64,000 nt of DNA from Diabrotica undecimpunctata (GCF_040954645.1 NC_092809.1:76765935-76829934), one strand, 5' to 3'. Shown: positions 8,035 through 19,618, counted from the stretch's first letter. Numbers and translations are program-made. Notes: generated by a model not told the origin, from the letters alone.

Positions 8035-10602
8035 ATGGGGTTCTATAACAAGATATGGGTTAATTATGGTGCTGAGGCGTTGAGGTTGCTCAAGGATTAC
8101 CAAAAAACTAATGTAAGACTAGCAAAAGAAAGGAATCGGAGACTTTTTTTATTGTCATGTCGTTCTAAAGGTATAACACCAAAACACATTGTTCATGCCA
8201 CCTCCTCTGTCCAAAACTATATTCACAGAAATGGTTTCTGGCAATTGCAGGGATGTCAACAAATTATCAGGTTAGATAGCAAACTTTTAAATGTTGAGAT
8301 TGCAACCAATCATAGAGTTCTCAAACAGTTAGAAAAATCACTCACTGAACAAAAAACCGAAATCATTAGATCAACCTCGGAATATGATTGGATGCAATTT
8401 TCACATATTCAATCTATTAGATATAATAAAATATTTTATTCAATTAAATCAGACAATATCAAAAAAATTAACTCACTATATCAGTCCTGTTGTAAATCTG
8501 TTCTTAAAACTGATCCAAAATGGATTAAAAATTTATCTACCACAACTATTCCTGATGATATTCTAGGTTTCTTGGCATTAGGAAATAAATTTAGCATCGA
8601 ACCAAAGTTAGGAAAAGATTTTCAAGTAAAAACACTTTTAGCAGACTTAGAATACATAATTTCTTCATTGCCATCTGAATTAGAACAAAACTTAATCCGA
8701 TCAAGAACCACCAACATTATCACTAATCACATTTTGAATACTTCTAAATCATCTAATACTTTTTTTCATAACTTATATACTAAAACAAAAAAATTTCTTA
8801 AATACAATCCTGAGCTCTTAGTAACAAAAGCAGACAAAGGTAATGTTACAGTCATCTTAGAAAAAACTCACTACTTACAACTGTGTTCTTCTCTTATAGA
8901 TAATGATAGATCTTATGTTTCACTTACATCCAATCCCACTCCTTCTCTGCAAAGGAAATGCAATACATTAATCGCATCCTTAGCCTCTTCCAATGAGATT
9001 GACCGTAACACAAAGAAAAAACTAACAACATATAATGGGAACATTGCAAAGTTTTATGCTTTGCCAAAAATCCACAAACCAACACTATCGGTTCGTCCCA
9101 TAGTAGCTTCCATTGGAACACCCACTGAAAATATCTCAGCTTTTGTTACAGACATACTTACTAATGCATATAATTATGAAAGTCAATATTACATTAAAGA
9201 TTCTTTTGAGATGGTAAATAAATATAATGGCTACATACTTCCATCAAATTATGTCCTCGTTAGCCTTGACGTTGTATCCTTATTCAGCAATGTTCATCTA
9301 GGAATATGTTTGACATCAATAGAGATCAACTGGGACCGTATTAGAGGTTGTTGTTCCATGTCTTACGACAGATTCATCAGCATCGTCGAATTTCTCTTTA
9401 ACAACACTTACTTCTCATTTAATGATAAATTCTATCAACAAACTTTCGGTACCCCTATGGGAGCTAAGATTTCTCCTATCATTGCAACTTACGTTATGGA
9501 TTATGTATTAGACTCAGTCATTCCTTTACTATCCTTTAATATTCCATTTATTAAAAAATATGTTGATGATATCCTTTTGGCTATACCCAATGACAAGGTA
9601 GATGAACTATTAGACACTTTTAATGATTATGACCCCTACATCCAGTTCACTATAGAGAGGGAAGATGGTAATTGGTCCGTCCCCTTTCTCGACATAAGGA
9701 TGATCAGGGAAACCAACAACATCAAAATAGATTGGTATCAAAAACCGACCCATTCTGGTAGATACCTTAACTACAACTCATACCATAATAATTCTACCAA
9801 AGTCAACTTAATCAAACAGATGAAAAATAGATTAACAAAACTATCAGATCCTTCATTTCATACAAAAAACCTACAAATCCTACAGAAACTTTTTATTTCA
9901 AACGCTTATCCAACACCATTAGTTAATAAGATTTTGTTTAATACTATCCATGACGAAGATATTTCACCTTCCTTCGCGACTAACAATGCTGATCCTGATG
10001 TCTTAAGTGGGAACCCAGTCTCTGATACTCCTATAAACAAATATTTTTCATTACCATATTTCAGAGATATCACTCCGGGGTTAACAAGGATTCTGAAAAG
10101 TGTTGAAAATAGCTTTGGCAATAATAATGACAACATTAAACTTAATGTAGCTTGTAGATCAGCCCTAACAATTAATAATCTTTATTCTAAGATAAAAGAT
10201 AAGACTCCCATAGATAGGCTTAGTAATATTGTCTACAACATTCCATGTCTCTCTTGCAACAATTCCTACATCGGTCAAACATCTCAATTATTGAAATCAC
10301 GTATTACACTACACAAAAGTGATTCTCGACTTCACCCTGACCGTTGTGCATTAGCCAAACATGTCCATTCCACTGGTCATCTCATGGACTATACTAACAC
10401 CACAATTCTCCACCGTGAGAACAATAAATCTAAAAGAGAGTTCATTGAAATGTCTTATATTTTCCTTAACGATTTCTCCATTAATGTTAAGAGTGACATC
10501 AAGAATCTAAGCGATATATACCACCTGTTACTTAAATCAGATACCAAGAACAATACTAGATCACAGATTACTAACTTGACTGATATATCCATTAACAACT
10601 AA
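8035..10602 (+). CDS. Penelope-like element polyprotein, third full unit
   Basis: An intact 855-residue ORF. It differs from the two upstream units by three residues: Ile to Leu two positions after YVDD (A9574C), Gly to Asp in the FNxYDPY segment (9626) and Ile to Leu in QIxQKLF (A9880C). None is a known catalytic residue. This is the last unit of the array. Its 3' segment continues to 11264 and then gives way to a (TA)n tract. Three of the four base changes in this unit are A to C, which could be real or a base-calling effect. Confidence 0.95.
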   Translation: MGFYNKIWVNYGAEALRLLKDYQKTNVRLAKERNRRLFLLSCRSKGITPKHIVHATSSVQNYIHRNGFWQLQGCQQIIRLDSKLLNVEIATNHRVLKQLEKSLTEQKTEIIRSTSEYDWMQFSHIQSIRYNKIFYSIKSDNIKKINSLYQSCCKSVLKTDPKWIKNLSTTTIPDDILGFLALGNKFSIEPKLGKDFQVKTLLADLEYIISSLPSELEQNLIRSRTTNIITNHILNTSKSSNTFFHNLYTKTKKFLKYNPELLVTKADKGNVTVILEKTHYLQLCSSLIDNDRSYVSLTSNPTPSLQRKCNTLIASLASSNEIDRNTKKKLTTYNGNIAKFYALPKIHKPTLSVRPIVASIGTPTENISAFVTDILTNAYNYESQYYIKDSFEMVNKYNGYILPSNYVLVSLDVVSLFSNVHLGICLTSIEINWDRIRGCCSMSYDRFISIVEFLFNNTYFSFNDKFYQQTFGTPMGAKISPIIATYVMDYVLDSVIPLLSFNIPFIKKYVDDILLAIPNDKVDELLDTFNDYDPYIQFTIEREDGNWSVPFLDIRMIRETNNIKIDWYQKPTHSGRYLNYNSYHNNSTKVNLIKQMKNRLTKLSDPSFHTKNLQILQKLFISNAYPTPLVNKILFNTIHDEDISPSFATNNADPDVLSGNPVSDTPINKYFSLPYFRDITPGLTRILKSVENSFGNNNDNIKLNVACRSALTINNLYSKIKDKTPIDRLSNIVYNIPCLSCNNSYIGQTSQLLKSRITLHKSDSRLHPDRCALAKHVHSTGHLMDYTNTTILHRENNKSKREFIEMSYIFLNDFSINVKSDIKNLSDIYHLLLKSDTKNNTRSQITNLTDISINN

Positions 10603-11263
10603 CATACCTTTATAATTAATTTTCATTAACAAAAAATATATAACATTCCCTTGCTTTTCTTAGATACGTCTCAATAAGATTCAATAATACATGAACAATA
10701 TAATATAATTAAATAAAGAAAATCAAAATAATATTTCCCTTTACTGGGATTTAAATTCATTCGTTTTTTACCAATGAACCTTAACGACATAAAGATTCCT
10801 ACCAGCTAATAATGAAGTTGTCAGCGCTTGCGTTCTGGCTTAAACAGAACCTCACTTTTAACTATCTAAAAATCAAAAATTTAGTTATTGCCGACATTTC
10901 AAAGAATTACCTCCTTTTAAATGTAGTTGCATTGGGTTTTTCGATTAACCTTGGGTAAGCCTTTACGTGTCAAGTTCGAAGCTACCATACATTTCAATCC
11001 TTATAAAAAACTTTTTTTGCACATAGTAACAAAAAACACCACTATGTTACTAGCAAAGTTTTTTAATATTCTAACTCTACAATTCTAAGTTACGGTAAGA
11101 TCAATAATGTTTTAATAGATAATATATGGTAGCTAATTATAATTTATTCTCTTTCAGCCCTGAAGAAGCCAAATTAATTCTCTTTGGCGAAAACGTTCGG
11201 CGAAACAATTGATACACATTAGAGTATTTCTTGCAGATTTCCCCAATATTTAAGAGTTTACTA

Positions 11264-11264
<1 letters not shown>
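10603..11264 (+). repeat. PLE terminal pLTR-like segment (array end)
   Basis: Last copy of the inter-ORF segment. It carries one change (A to C at 10799), retains the stem motif at 11160-11192 and ends within GAGTTTACTAT, after which the sequence becomes (TA)n. The stretch that precedes the ORF in internal units (from 1440 on) is absent. The array's real 3' boundary is therefore here, and each internal ORF-proximal stretch from about 1440 to 1484 belongs to the start of the next unit. Confidence 0.8.
11160..11192 (+). other. Hammerhead-core-like stem motif, terminal pLTR
   Basis: Same sequence as 1335-1367, at +9825. About 70 bp later the element ends at the (TA)n tract. Confidence 0.45.
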
Positions 11265-11333
<69 letters not shown>

Positions 11334-11336
11334 CAT

Positions 11337-11424
<88 letters not shown>
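11262..11424. repeat. (TA)n microsatellite between two convergent PLE ends
   Basis: About 160 bp of almost pure TA with a few G/C interruptions. The left flank is GTTTACT from the array and the right flank is AGTAAAC, its inverse, from a different PLE terminus. Open frames seen here in both directions are only Tyr-Ile repeats and are not genes. Confidence 0.9.
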
Positions 11425-11426
<2 letters not shown>

Positions 11427-11535
11427 TAAACGTTAAATAGTGGGTTTGCAGCAATAAAAAATGAAACGAGTACTCTTTTAAATTTTTATTCCAAGCTTTC
11501 GGACATTGGTTGTCCTTCATCAGGGAGCTACAAAT
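11425..11535 (-). mobile_element. Terminus of a second Penelope-like element, opposite orientation
   Basis: Read on the minus strand, this stretch runs CTGATGA-A-GGAC...GTCC-GAAA (motif 11497-11523), then GAGTACT, TGCTGCAAACCCACTATTTAA, and ends GTTTACT at the TA tract. The order and the final GTTTACT match the end of the tandem PLE, but the sequence between differs, so this is a different PLE family. No ORF of that element is present next to it: what lies beyond 11535 is unrecognised AT-rich DNA. Confidence 0.6.
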
Positions 11536-12439
11536 GTGATGAATAAATTGTTGGCGTTGGTATAATTAATTAAAAAATGTTTCTACTTACAAAATTAATG
11601 AGGTTGTATCAACGAAGATGTATTATAATAAATGATGTGTTGATAAAATTTATCATAGTCTCTCATCTTTTTTCAATATATAAAAACTATTTTTATGTTT
11701 AAAAATTTAAAAAAATTATTATACATCCAAAAACACTTAATTATTCTAAATAAATACATGACATTATTTTGACAAAATTCTTTTAAATGTCAATTTATCA
11801 CCATTTATATTACTACTAGCGATTTTGCCTGTCACCATGCGATGGGGGATCCAACCAATTGCATCTACAATCACTCCACTTAATTTTTCTGTCTTTCTCC
11901 TATTTAAGGCTAGAACAGAATAATATTTTAATCTGTTGTACAACTTTCATAACAAATAAGTCACTGTTTGCGTAAAGTCGTCTTACGAAATCGACCTACG
12001 TATAAAACCAGCGTAATTCTAGTTTGACAATTTATTTGTTGGGAAAGCTCGAGTTTTGTATTATATTTCTTACCGATCACATAATTCGCAGCCAATTTTT
12101 TAGGATCAACAAAATTTTCAAAAGAATTAAAAATTAATTTTTTAAAATAATAAACTTCTTGAATGAAAGGGCCGGTCTATTCACCTCCAGATAAATATAT
12201 TCCTATCTGACAGATAGTTGTATGAAGGATAGACATTTATTTATAAAATAAAATGTACCCGTCTTTTCACGTCAAATTATGTTGCAGTTACTTATCTGTA
12301 AGATAAATGTAAACTTTTATTTCGGAACACACCAATATTTAATTAATTGTCAGAAAAATTACAGTAATGTTTTAATATCTGTTTTAATTATACAATTTGT
12401 GATGGCAGTAATAAATTAAATTATGTTAAGAAAAATGTA
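11536..12439. other. AT-rich stretch without recognisable gene
   Basis: I see no coding signature, inverted repeat or tandem repeat that I can support. It may include decayed sequence of the element whose terminus ends at 11425. Confidence 0.5.
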
Positions 12440-13315
12440 ATCTTTTTCTTCTTCTTCTAATGGCGCTACAACCCTTTGTGAGTCTTGGCCTGCTTAACAA
12501 TGTTCTTCCATTCTGCTCCGTCGGATACTTTCCTTCGCCACTGCCTGATGTTCATGGTTTTAAGATCCCTCTCTACGTCGTCTATCCATCTTTTACGGGG
12601 CATTCCGCTTGTTCTGTTTCCTTGGGACTTTCATCTCTGGACTACTTTTACAGCTCGATTATCTGTCATTTTTTATAGGTGGCCAAGCCAGTTTAGTTTT
12701 TGTGACTTTACAAATCCATCGCTGCATTGGGTTGGTCCAAATATCTTCCTTAGTATTTTGCGCTCAAATATTCTCAGTTGATTTTCATCAGTGATTGAGA
12801 GGGTCCACGTTTCACATCCATATGTGACCACTGGTCTAATTACTGTTTTGTAGATTCTAAGCTTAGACTCACGATTCAGTAACTTACTTTTCATTAAGTC
12901 TTTGTATGCATAAAAGCACTTACTACCGCTAAGAATCTGTGCTTGTATTTCTTGACTGATGTTGTTGTCATTTATTCTTGAGCCTAGGTAGGGAAAAGTG
13001 GAGGTATATTTGTAGATATGGTTGTCTACCTTCAGATTCTCATGTTCATTCAATTTTGTGCACTCCATATATTTTGTTTTGCTTTCATTTATATATAGAC
13101 AAAACGTAACAGCTTCTGGTTTCAGTTCTATAACTTTTTAGCTTAATACCCTTTTGTTGCGGCTTATTATGGCAACACCATCCGCATAAGCGCATATTTG
13201 CATTGATCTTGTATTAATACAGTCATTTATATCCAGTTTTCTAACAACAGCTTCTAAAGTTAGATTAAAAAGTGTTGTTGATAAGGCATCACCTTGTCTA
13301 ACCTTGCCTAAGAAA
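12440..13315 (-). pseudogene. RTE-type LINE, reverse transcriptase C-terminal half
   Basis: On the minus strand the sequence reads, with breaks, KVRQGDALSTTLFN, then YADGVAII, then a 131-codon open stretch (12673-13068) with FPYLGSRI, YKTVIRPVVTYGCETW and FERKILRKIFG. It closes with RWIDDVERDLKTM and AKTHKGL followed by a stop near 12470 and a GAA-rich tail. This is the thumb/C-terminal region of a non-LTR retrotransposon reverse transcriptase. The catalytic YADD has become YADG, so this copy is dead. It is 5'-truncated at about 13315, as is common for LINE insertions. Clade placement (RTE-like) rests on the C-terminal motif style. Confidence 0.8.
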
Positions 13316-13742
13316 AATTTAATAACGAATAAAAAAATAATACATGTTTAATGAATCTTCTCAGGTTTGTCCTTAACACTAAAACATTATATAAGGTTAG
13401 CTCTAACAAAAATGTTGCTGTAGATTAGAACAATTGAATCTTTTCAACCTTACAGCCACTTCCACTGGATGAAATAGTACGTTAACCTTCTCTTCCATAC
13501 ATAAAAAGTTATGTTGCACATCTGGGTCTAATATGAAATTCATTATAGAAATTGTATTGTTTAGTGGACTTCTTCAAAATGGCATTATATTATAGTCAGA
13601 ATCTCCTTGTAAGAACCCATTTCAATTATCTCCATTTAAACTTCTTATCAAGAATACAGAATTATTTATTCCTATAAAAACATATCCAAGAAGTATCACG
13701 AAATTGTCAGAATTTAAAATCAATATCCCATATATTATAATA
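13316..13742. other. No recognisable gene
   Basis: AT-rich with no supported feature. Short open frames here have no family signature. Confidence 0.4.
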
Positions 13743-15260
13743 TACTCCATTGCACGAATATATGACTGTTTTAAATTCGGTTTAAGGTATCGATTTAAAT
13801 TGTCCAATGTGCTGAATTGTACAATAGTAAATTCTCCTCATTTTTAAAATACTGTTTGACAGAGATATAAACCTTAGATTTAAATATGAAGTCATGATAT
13901 AAATATAGAGTTGATAGTTTATAGAATAATTGTAATTCAGATTTTGAAGTATATGTTTACTCTCATTGAATTTAGTATTGTACACAAGGTGGTTTTTGAA
14001 TTAAGTGATTTACACGAAGTGTAACAATACTTAAGTGATTAAATAGTGTAATTTATTTAGTCGAATATTTAATTAGTAAAAAAACTTACTTATTCTCTTA
14101 TTCTCCTAATCTACTAAAACTATCATCAATCATCAGATTCACAGCCATAATCACTGTCGTGACTATCCGTAAATTATAACAGGATTAACTGCTTCTATGC
14201 CACCTTCACGGATCCACCATTCTTCAATTAAGTCTTCACATTTTTTTACACTTTTTTCCCTAATTTCAGGAGTGGCAATATCCAATGCTTGTTGCCATGT
14301 TTCCAAGACTGCTTCGTCACTGTAACCCTTGTATCCAATATGGTTATCATAATATGTTTTGCATATCCCCCAAATATATTCAATTGGATTGAATTGGCAA
14401 TGATAGGGCGGTAGTCTTAACATACGATGTCCAAAGCTATGTATAATTTCGTCTACTATATAATATAATATATTATGTTTGGATGTGCATGACTTTTAGC
14501 TAACGTTAGTAATTGAGGCTTAAAAGAGTATTGAGGAAATGTAATATTTTTATTCGTTAACCATTATTTTATTTTATCCTCGGTCCAGGTGTTTGTTGGT
14601 TGCTTATTTAAAATTTCCGAATGGTACGCAGCATTATCCAGTACTATAACGGATGATTCATGAAAACTTGGCAACAGTTTTTCTTTCAACCATTTCACAA
14701 AAATCTCCGTATTCATATTGTCATGATAATCGGCTGATTTTGATTTTGATGAAAACACAAGATCGGCTCCCTCAATAAAACCATGTTTTCCACCTGCATG
14801 AACTATAATATATCTCTTTCCCTCGTTATCGATGTGTTTTATGGATTTCATACTCTCGCCCTGCCGAATTCGTTTGATACTGCCTTTAGCAAAAATCCAT
14901 GTTTCGTCTAAATAAACGAAGGAAGAACATTCTTTTTTAAATTTGATATTTCTTAAAAATTCTATTCTTTTGTGAACGACACTCTTTCACACAAAGCCTT
15001 TCTATTGTCTTCCTTTTTGAATTTAAAGTCAATCTGTCTTAAAACTCTCCAGAGACTTGGACTGGAAATTTCAAATATATTTCTGTCTTTTAATTTTTGT
15101 AGAGCTGAATCTAAAGAAACATGTTCTTTCTTTTCGCGCATTTTATATATTATTGTCTCAAGGATTTCAAATTATAGAAGATTTATTGAAAGTTTTGAAA
15201 ATTTCCTACTATACTCTGGATATCTTGTATACTTACTCTGAGTCTTGTTTATATATAATT
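13743..15260 (-). mobile_element. Sailor-like (DD82E-type) Tc1/mariner-superfamily transposon, copy A
   Basis: One inverted-repeat end is at 13743-13771, next to TA (13741-13742). It matches both ends of copy B at 43702-46129. Homology to copy B extends from there through the transposase to about 15230. The far end of A was not found between 15260 and 16250, so it appears truncated or too diverged. Confidence 0.75.
14155..15235 (-). pseudogene. Sailor-like DDE transposase, copy A (broken)
   Basis: On the minus strand, from N to C: a helix-turn-helix region, the first catalytic Asp in YLDETWIF, the second in VIVLDNAAYHS, and the Glu in LPPYHCQFNPIEYIWG. D2-to-E spacing is about 80 residues, fitting the DD82E Sailor family of IS630-Tc1-mariner. 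Breaks: DKIKKW is changed to DKIK-stop at 14561-14563, where copy B has an intact Lys codon. There is also a frameshift near the TATA-rich spot at about 14460 and small losses near 14950. Two open stretches survive (14564-14851 and 14163-14423). The catalytic Glu is present, unlike in copy B. Confidence 0.8.
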
Positions 15261-16285
15261 GAATGTATTTTATAATTATTAAAAGAATCTGACTATATAC
15301 TATATTATACTATGTGCATATTTTTCATTATTGAATCAATAGCACCAATATCTCTTGAAAAAGGTTAATTAATCTATTTTTTAATTATCAAGATTATGAA
15401 AATATTGAAACCCTAAACTAATTAAATGAAAATATGTATACACCTACTTTTACAATTATTTATTAACAACTATTTATAATATTTTCTCAGAATATAGATC
15501 ACTCTCGATTTACTTAATCTTAATCTTTTAAAAAAGTCTTTATTATTACAAAAATTAAAATATTTAATTCTGCATCAAATAATATATTCTCGCACTAAGT
15601 TTATAAACATTAAACATCATACTGATCATACTGTCCGATTTCATTAAATCTTTTAATATCCATGTCTCTAACCTATACTAAACAACAATATTTGGGTTAT
15701 ATTTTTGATTTCTCGATAACCTACAACATAACGAACTAAAATAAACACAATTTATTTTCCAGTTTTATTCAGTACTTTATTTGGCAAATAAATATTTTAT
15801 CTGTCAGTTTATCTTTTCAGATTTCTTTCCTAGGTGACGCTAGAATTTTAAATATAAACTAACATAAAACTTTAAATTATTTTTTATTAAATCGTACATT
15901 AAAAATATTATTTATTAATTATATTAATACATGTAATCAATATTTTTTGTATTATTAATTAAACTAATCGTTTCAAAAACAAAGTATGATTGACTCATAG
16001 GTTGAAATGTCAGTAGTATCGTTTCAAGAACAAAATTTGATTGAAATGTCAAACGTTGGTAGTTCAGATTTCTTTCCTAGATGGCGTCGTTAGTTTACTG
16101 GACAAATGGTGTGACTTGTCATCATAGCCCTTTATGTATAAATAGATAGATATATCTTAACTATTTCATGTTTTTTTACATTACTTTTTTGGCTGATTTT
16201 TATGGTAGGTACTTTATAGCGGTATTTAAATCGTCGTGTTTTCAATTTAACCAGTTTTTTGGTATCATTTTTTAATTTCTTTATT
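15261..16285. other. No gene; two short diverged direct repeats
   Basis: TCAGATTTCTTTCCTAG occurs at about 15818 and 16067, each followed by a TGnCGnc-like stretch. TCGTTTCAA-AACAAA-TTGATTGA-like units occur at about 15970 and 16020. They may be pieces of one decayed repeat. No coding signal is visible. Confidence 0.4.
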
Positions 16286-16289
16286 AGTT

Positions 16290-16740
16290 TTTAAATTTTC
16301 AAAACCCAAGAGCTTTGATTGCCCAAGAGCAATGATTACCAACTTCTTTTGGCCTGAATTGGATGATATGGACGTCAACGATCTGTGGTTTCAGCATAAC
16401 GGCGCCACGTGTCACACAGCTCATGCCCGACATTCTACTCAAGCACGAGGGCATGGCCATCTCACGTGGAGGTATTCTGAATTGACCCCGAGATTTTACC
16501 CCATAAGACTATTTCTTCTAGGGTTTTCTTAAGTTACAGGTCTATGCGAATATGTCTCAAACCACAGCAGCTCTCAAAAGTCAACATAACCCGTGCGAAC
16601 GGTTAAATTTATGCTCCAGAGTCATGTAAAATTGGCCATTTCGGATGCGCGCCACAGAGCCAAGCCGCGGAGGAGTTTTGAACGATGTTTCAAATATTCC
16701 ATACATATTTAATGTCAACATCGAGGGCCTTTAAAACGAA
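16290..16740 (+). pseudogene. Transposase C-terminal fragment (mariner-like, DUF4817-associated type)
   Basis: The open stretch at 16332-16532 has FFWPELDDMDVNDLWFQHNGATCHTA, the second-Asp region of a mariner-like DDE/D transposase with Asp replaced by Asn. It then shows, with frameshifts, a degraded LTPLDFFLWG-type motif near 16490-16530 and SRGGVLNDV near 16670-16690, the usual C-terminal signature of this family. The remnant lacks the N-terminal half and carries several frame breaks, so it is inactive. The family appears to be the same as the split element around 28340 and 30734, whose DUF4817 N-terminal part is preserved instead. Confidence 0.7.
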
Positions 16741-17865
16741 TAAAAAATTTCATATAAATATGTATGTATATATATACATTATATTATTACATTTTATATT
16801 TAATTTAATTAAAATGTATACAAAGAAATAAAGTAGATCCTACAAATTGGAATCCGTTCATGTTTGGATTCACAGATCTCCTGAGGCAGAAAATAATTGC
16901 ACTAATCCGCATGTATGTTTGTACAGAGCAAGAACACTGTACTTTCGTACTTTTTCATTACAACTTTGAAAAAGAGAGTTAATGAAATCGTCGTTTTAAT
17001 TTTGTTCAGTTTTTTTATCTTTCAGTTATATAAGCTTGTCACATTCGTAGACGGACAAACCATTCTTTGTCCGTACTCCCAATTAATTATACATAGCGAA
17101 ATTATGTAAGGAAAAAATAATTGCCGAAGAACTCTGGAGAACTGTTTTAATTAAACGGTATTAAAATAATAACTGACATTATCGTTATTCAGCCTTCTCA
17201 GTTTGCTCGCAAAGTTGACAGATACATTCTCTAATATTTATTCTTTACTTTTGTATCAGTGTGCGCGTCCGCACTAGTGCAGCCAAAACTACAAACAGAT
17301 TCAGAAAAAACTGTTGATGGATTTGGATTTAACATTAAAAGTTATGTGGGTGAAAATGACGTGATAACGCATTTATCATGAATATGAAAAAACAGGCAGG
17401 CGCTGATCTAGAAATTCATAATAGGGGGGAACGACTTACCGAAAATTTTTCAGATTTAGCAATACGTTTCACACTCCCTATAAGAGGAAAATTCACTCAT
17501 CCCAGATGTCTACGGTATCAAAAGGATTGAGTTCTGGTGGTACTCCTCCCGTGTTAATGAGCCATAGGTGACTTGGTACGTCGGAGTATCTCCCAAAAAT
17601 TTTCTTACGCTTCTAGGTGTTGAGAGCAGTAGTGCTTTCTGTCTACTGTCTAAAGCCGCGTAGACCCCCCTCTGAACACTTGCGACACTATAGTGCAAAT
17701 ATTGATTTATTTATGAAGCAATGTTATAAAAATAAATACTGTGTGGGTAAATAAAAACTCTTCATCCAGGTTTGGCTCTTATTGATGCAAAAAACAAAAA
17801 ATAAACTCTCAGACCCGTCAATTTTTACTTGTAGAGGAGCCCTTCTTCTTCACGTGCCATATTAG

Positions 17866-17868
<3 letters not shown>
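16741..17868. other. No recognisable gene
   Basis: Short open frames at 16915-17109 and 17510-17698 lack motifs and overlap nothing conserved. I see no supported feature. Confidence 0.4.

Positions 17869-17928
<60 letters not shown>
17869..17928. repeat. (TA)n microsatellite
   Basis: About 30 TA units. The left flank CTTCTTCTTCACGTGCC resembles the reverse complement of an RTE-type LINE 3' end, but this is too short to call. Confidence 0.9.
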
Positions 17929-17932
<4 letters not shown>

Positions 17933-18339
17933 TTGTTTGCTACATGGAATAATTATTGTCCAGCATTTGGTATCTGAGTCTATTCACGAATGTTTTTTAG
18001 TTAAGAAATCTATTTTCGTCCTACACCTCTCCCACCGAAGAATTAGTTGTAGTATTCTATATCGATTTTCCCTTCATTAAGTAGTTCATGCATTCCTTAT
18101 ACTTCCTTAAAGTATCAAGCAAGTTCATGCTTGATAATTTAAGGATCCGCACTTTTGTTCCATGCAAGGGTGCAGACCAAACATAGCACTTCAATCATTC
18201 TTTGTCTTAGTTCTAAACAGATGGTTATTTGAAATAAATGTCTTCACTTGAGTGGTTTTAGTTGTGCTCTATTTCGTTATCGTTAATATATCGTTATATC
18301 AATGTGTATTGGTAAAGTGATAAAAATAGGACACAGAAA
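17929..18339. other. No recognisable gene
   Basis: No coding or structural signal seen. Confidence 0.4.
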
Positions 18340-19618
18340 TCCTCCCTAGCCCTTCCCCAAAATACACAAAAAAGGAGATATCTTTGAATGCTCTAACCAC
18401 AGAGGAATTACGCTTCTAAATGCAGCGTATAAACTATTTTCCACAGTACTATGTCACCGTATGGCACCATATGCAGAACGGATAGTAGCAAAATATCAGG
18501 CTGGCTTCAGAGGTGGTAAATCGACAATTCACCAGATTGCAATCCTGAAACAAATTTTGAAAAAAACACTGGAATATGGCATCGAAACTTATCACATATT
18601 TTTAGACTACAAAGCAGCCTACGACTTTGTGAATAGAAGAGATATATTTAAAGCAATAAAATAGGATGAAATACCAAATCAAATGGTAAATTTTACAAAA
18701 CTGACTCTTTGAAAGTTGAATATAGAGTACGAATTCAGGGGGAGCTGTCAGGCGACAGGGAGACCCTCTCTTTTTATACTGTTCAATCTGGCTCTGGAGA
18801 AGTAATACGTATGTCACAAATCATAACCACTTGTTCAATATTTAATAAATTAGTGTAAATCCTGGCCTATGCTGATGATATCAATATTGTTGGCAGAACG
18901 GAAAACGCTGTACGAGAGGCGTATGTAGCATTAAAAGGATCAGCTATAAAAATGAGTTTAATAATAAACACCAACAAAAAGAAGTATATTAAAATAAGCA
19001 CGCAACCACAAATACTACGGCCACTTGTTATAGAAAACGACGTCATCGAAGCAGTGAACGAATTTGTATACCTGGGAGCGCTCCTTAACACTGAAAATAA
19101 TACTACCGCAGAATCTGTACGTCCAACAGATGCTGTTTTGGGCTCAATCTCCTGGCCTCAATTATATCGATAAATACAAAAATAAAACTCTACAAAACAA
19201 TAATACGCCCAGTCCTAACATATGGTTCAGAGACCTGGACTCTAACAAAAAGTAAAGAAAACATGTTGGAATGTTTCGAAAGAAAAGTACTAAGGCAAAT
19301 GTATGGAATGGAATGACAATAGAGTGTGGAGAAGACGATACAACGATCTTTATCGAATATACCAGGAACCTGATATCGTAAAACATATTAAGATATGACG
19401 TCTGAGGTGGATAGGGCATGTAATGTAGATGGAACAAAATGACCCAGCTAATAAAACGCTCCTTGATAGCTCCTTGATAATATCGATGAAGACATGATAA
19501 ATATGGGAATATGTGGTTGGTAAAAAAAGAAGATGGATAGGGAAGACTGGAGAGAAATTCTTAAGGAGACTAGGACCCACACAGGGTTGTAAAGCCAGAA
19601 TGATGATGATGATGATAA
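18340..19618 (+). pseudogene. RTE-type LINE, reverse transcriptase (broken) with (GAT)n-type tail
   Basis: Translations in shifting frames give HRGITLLNAAYKLF, YQAGFRGGKSTIHQI, IFLDYKAAYDFV (first catalytic Asp region), LAYADDINIVGRTE (YADD intact), FVYLGALLNTEN, LYKTIIRPVLTYGSETW, CFERKVLRQMYG, LRWIGHV and KRRWIGK, in the normal order for a LINE. Stops occur at 18661-18663, in the TLxKLN segment and elsewhere, and there is at least one frameshift between 19120 and 19190. The 3' end is a run of GATGATGAT at 19599-19617, the usual microsatellite tail of such elements. It is 5'-truncated upstream of the RT fingers. Confidence 0.85.

Larger units (their letters stand above)
1..11264 (+). repeat. 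Head-to-tail tandem array of a Penelope-like element (period 3275 bp)
   Basis: Position 1 of the window aligns with 3276 in the first full unit, and ORF starts fall at 1485, 4760 and 8035, so the period is exactly 3275 bp. The array has one partial unit cut by the window edge and three full units. Homology stops at 11264, equivalent to 1439 in the first unit, which suggests that unit junctions lie near 1440, 4715 and 7990. The only differences I found are 561 (A, where other units have G), 9574, 9880 and 10799 (A to C in the last unit) and 9626 (G to A). Tandem and partial-tandem copies are characteristic of Penelope-like elements. Such near identity means very recent formation, ongoing homogenisation or an assembly effect. 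Confidence 0.95.

Noticed and set aside
1..11264. CRISPR-like or satellite interpretation of the 3275-bp repeat
   Set aside because: Each unit is a complete retroelement with an ORF; the repetition is tandem transposon copies.
11137..11520. Open frames of 64 and 127 codons over the (TA)n tract
   Set aside because: They consist mostly of Tyr-Ile repeats on both strands and owe their openness to the microsatellite.
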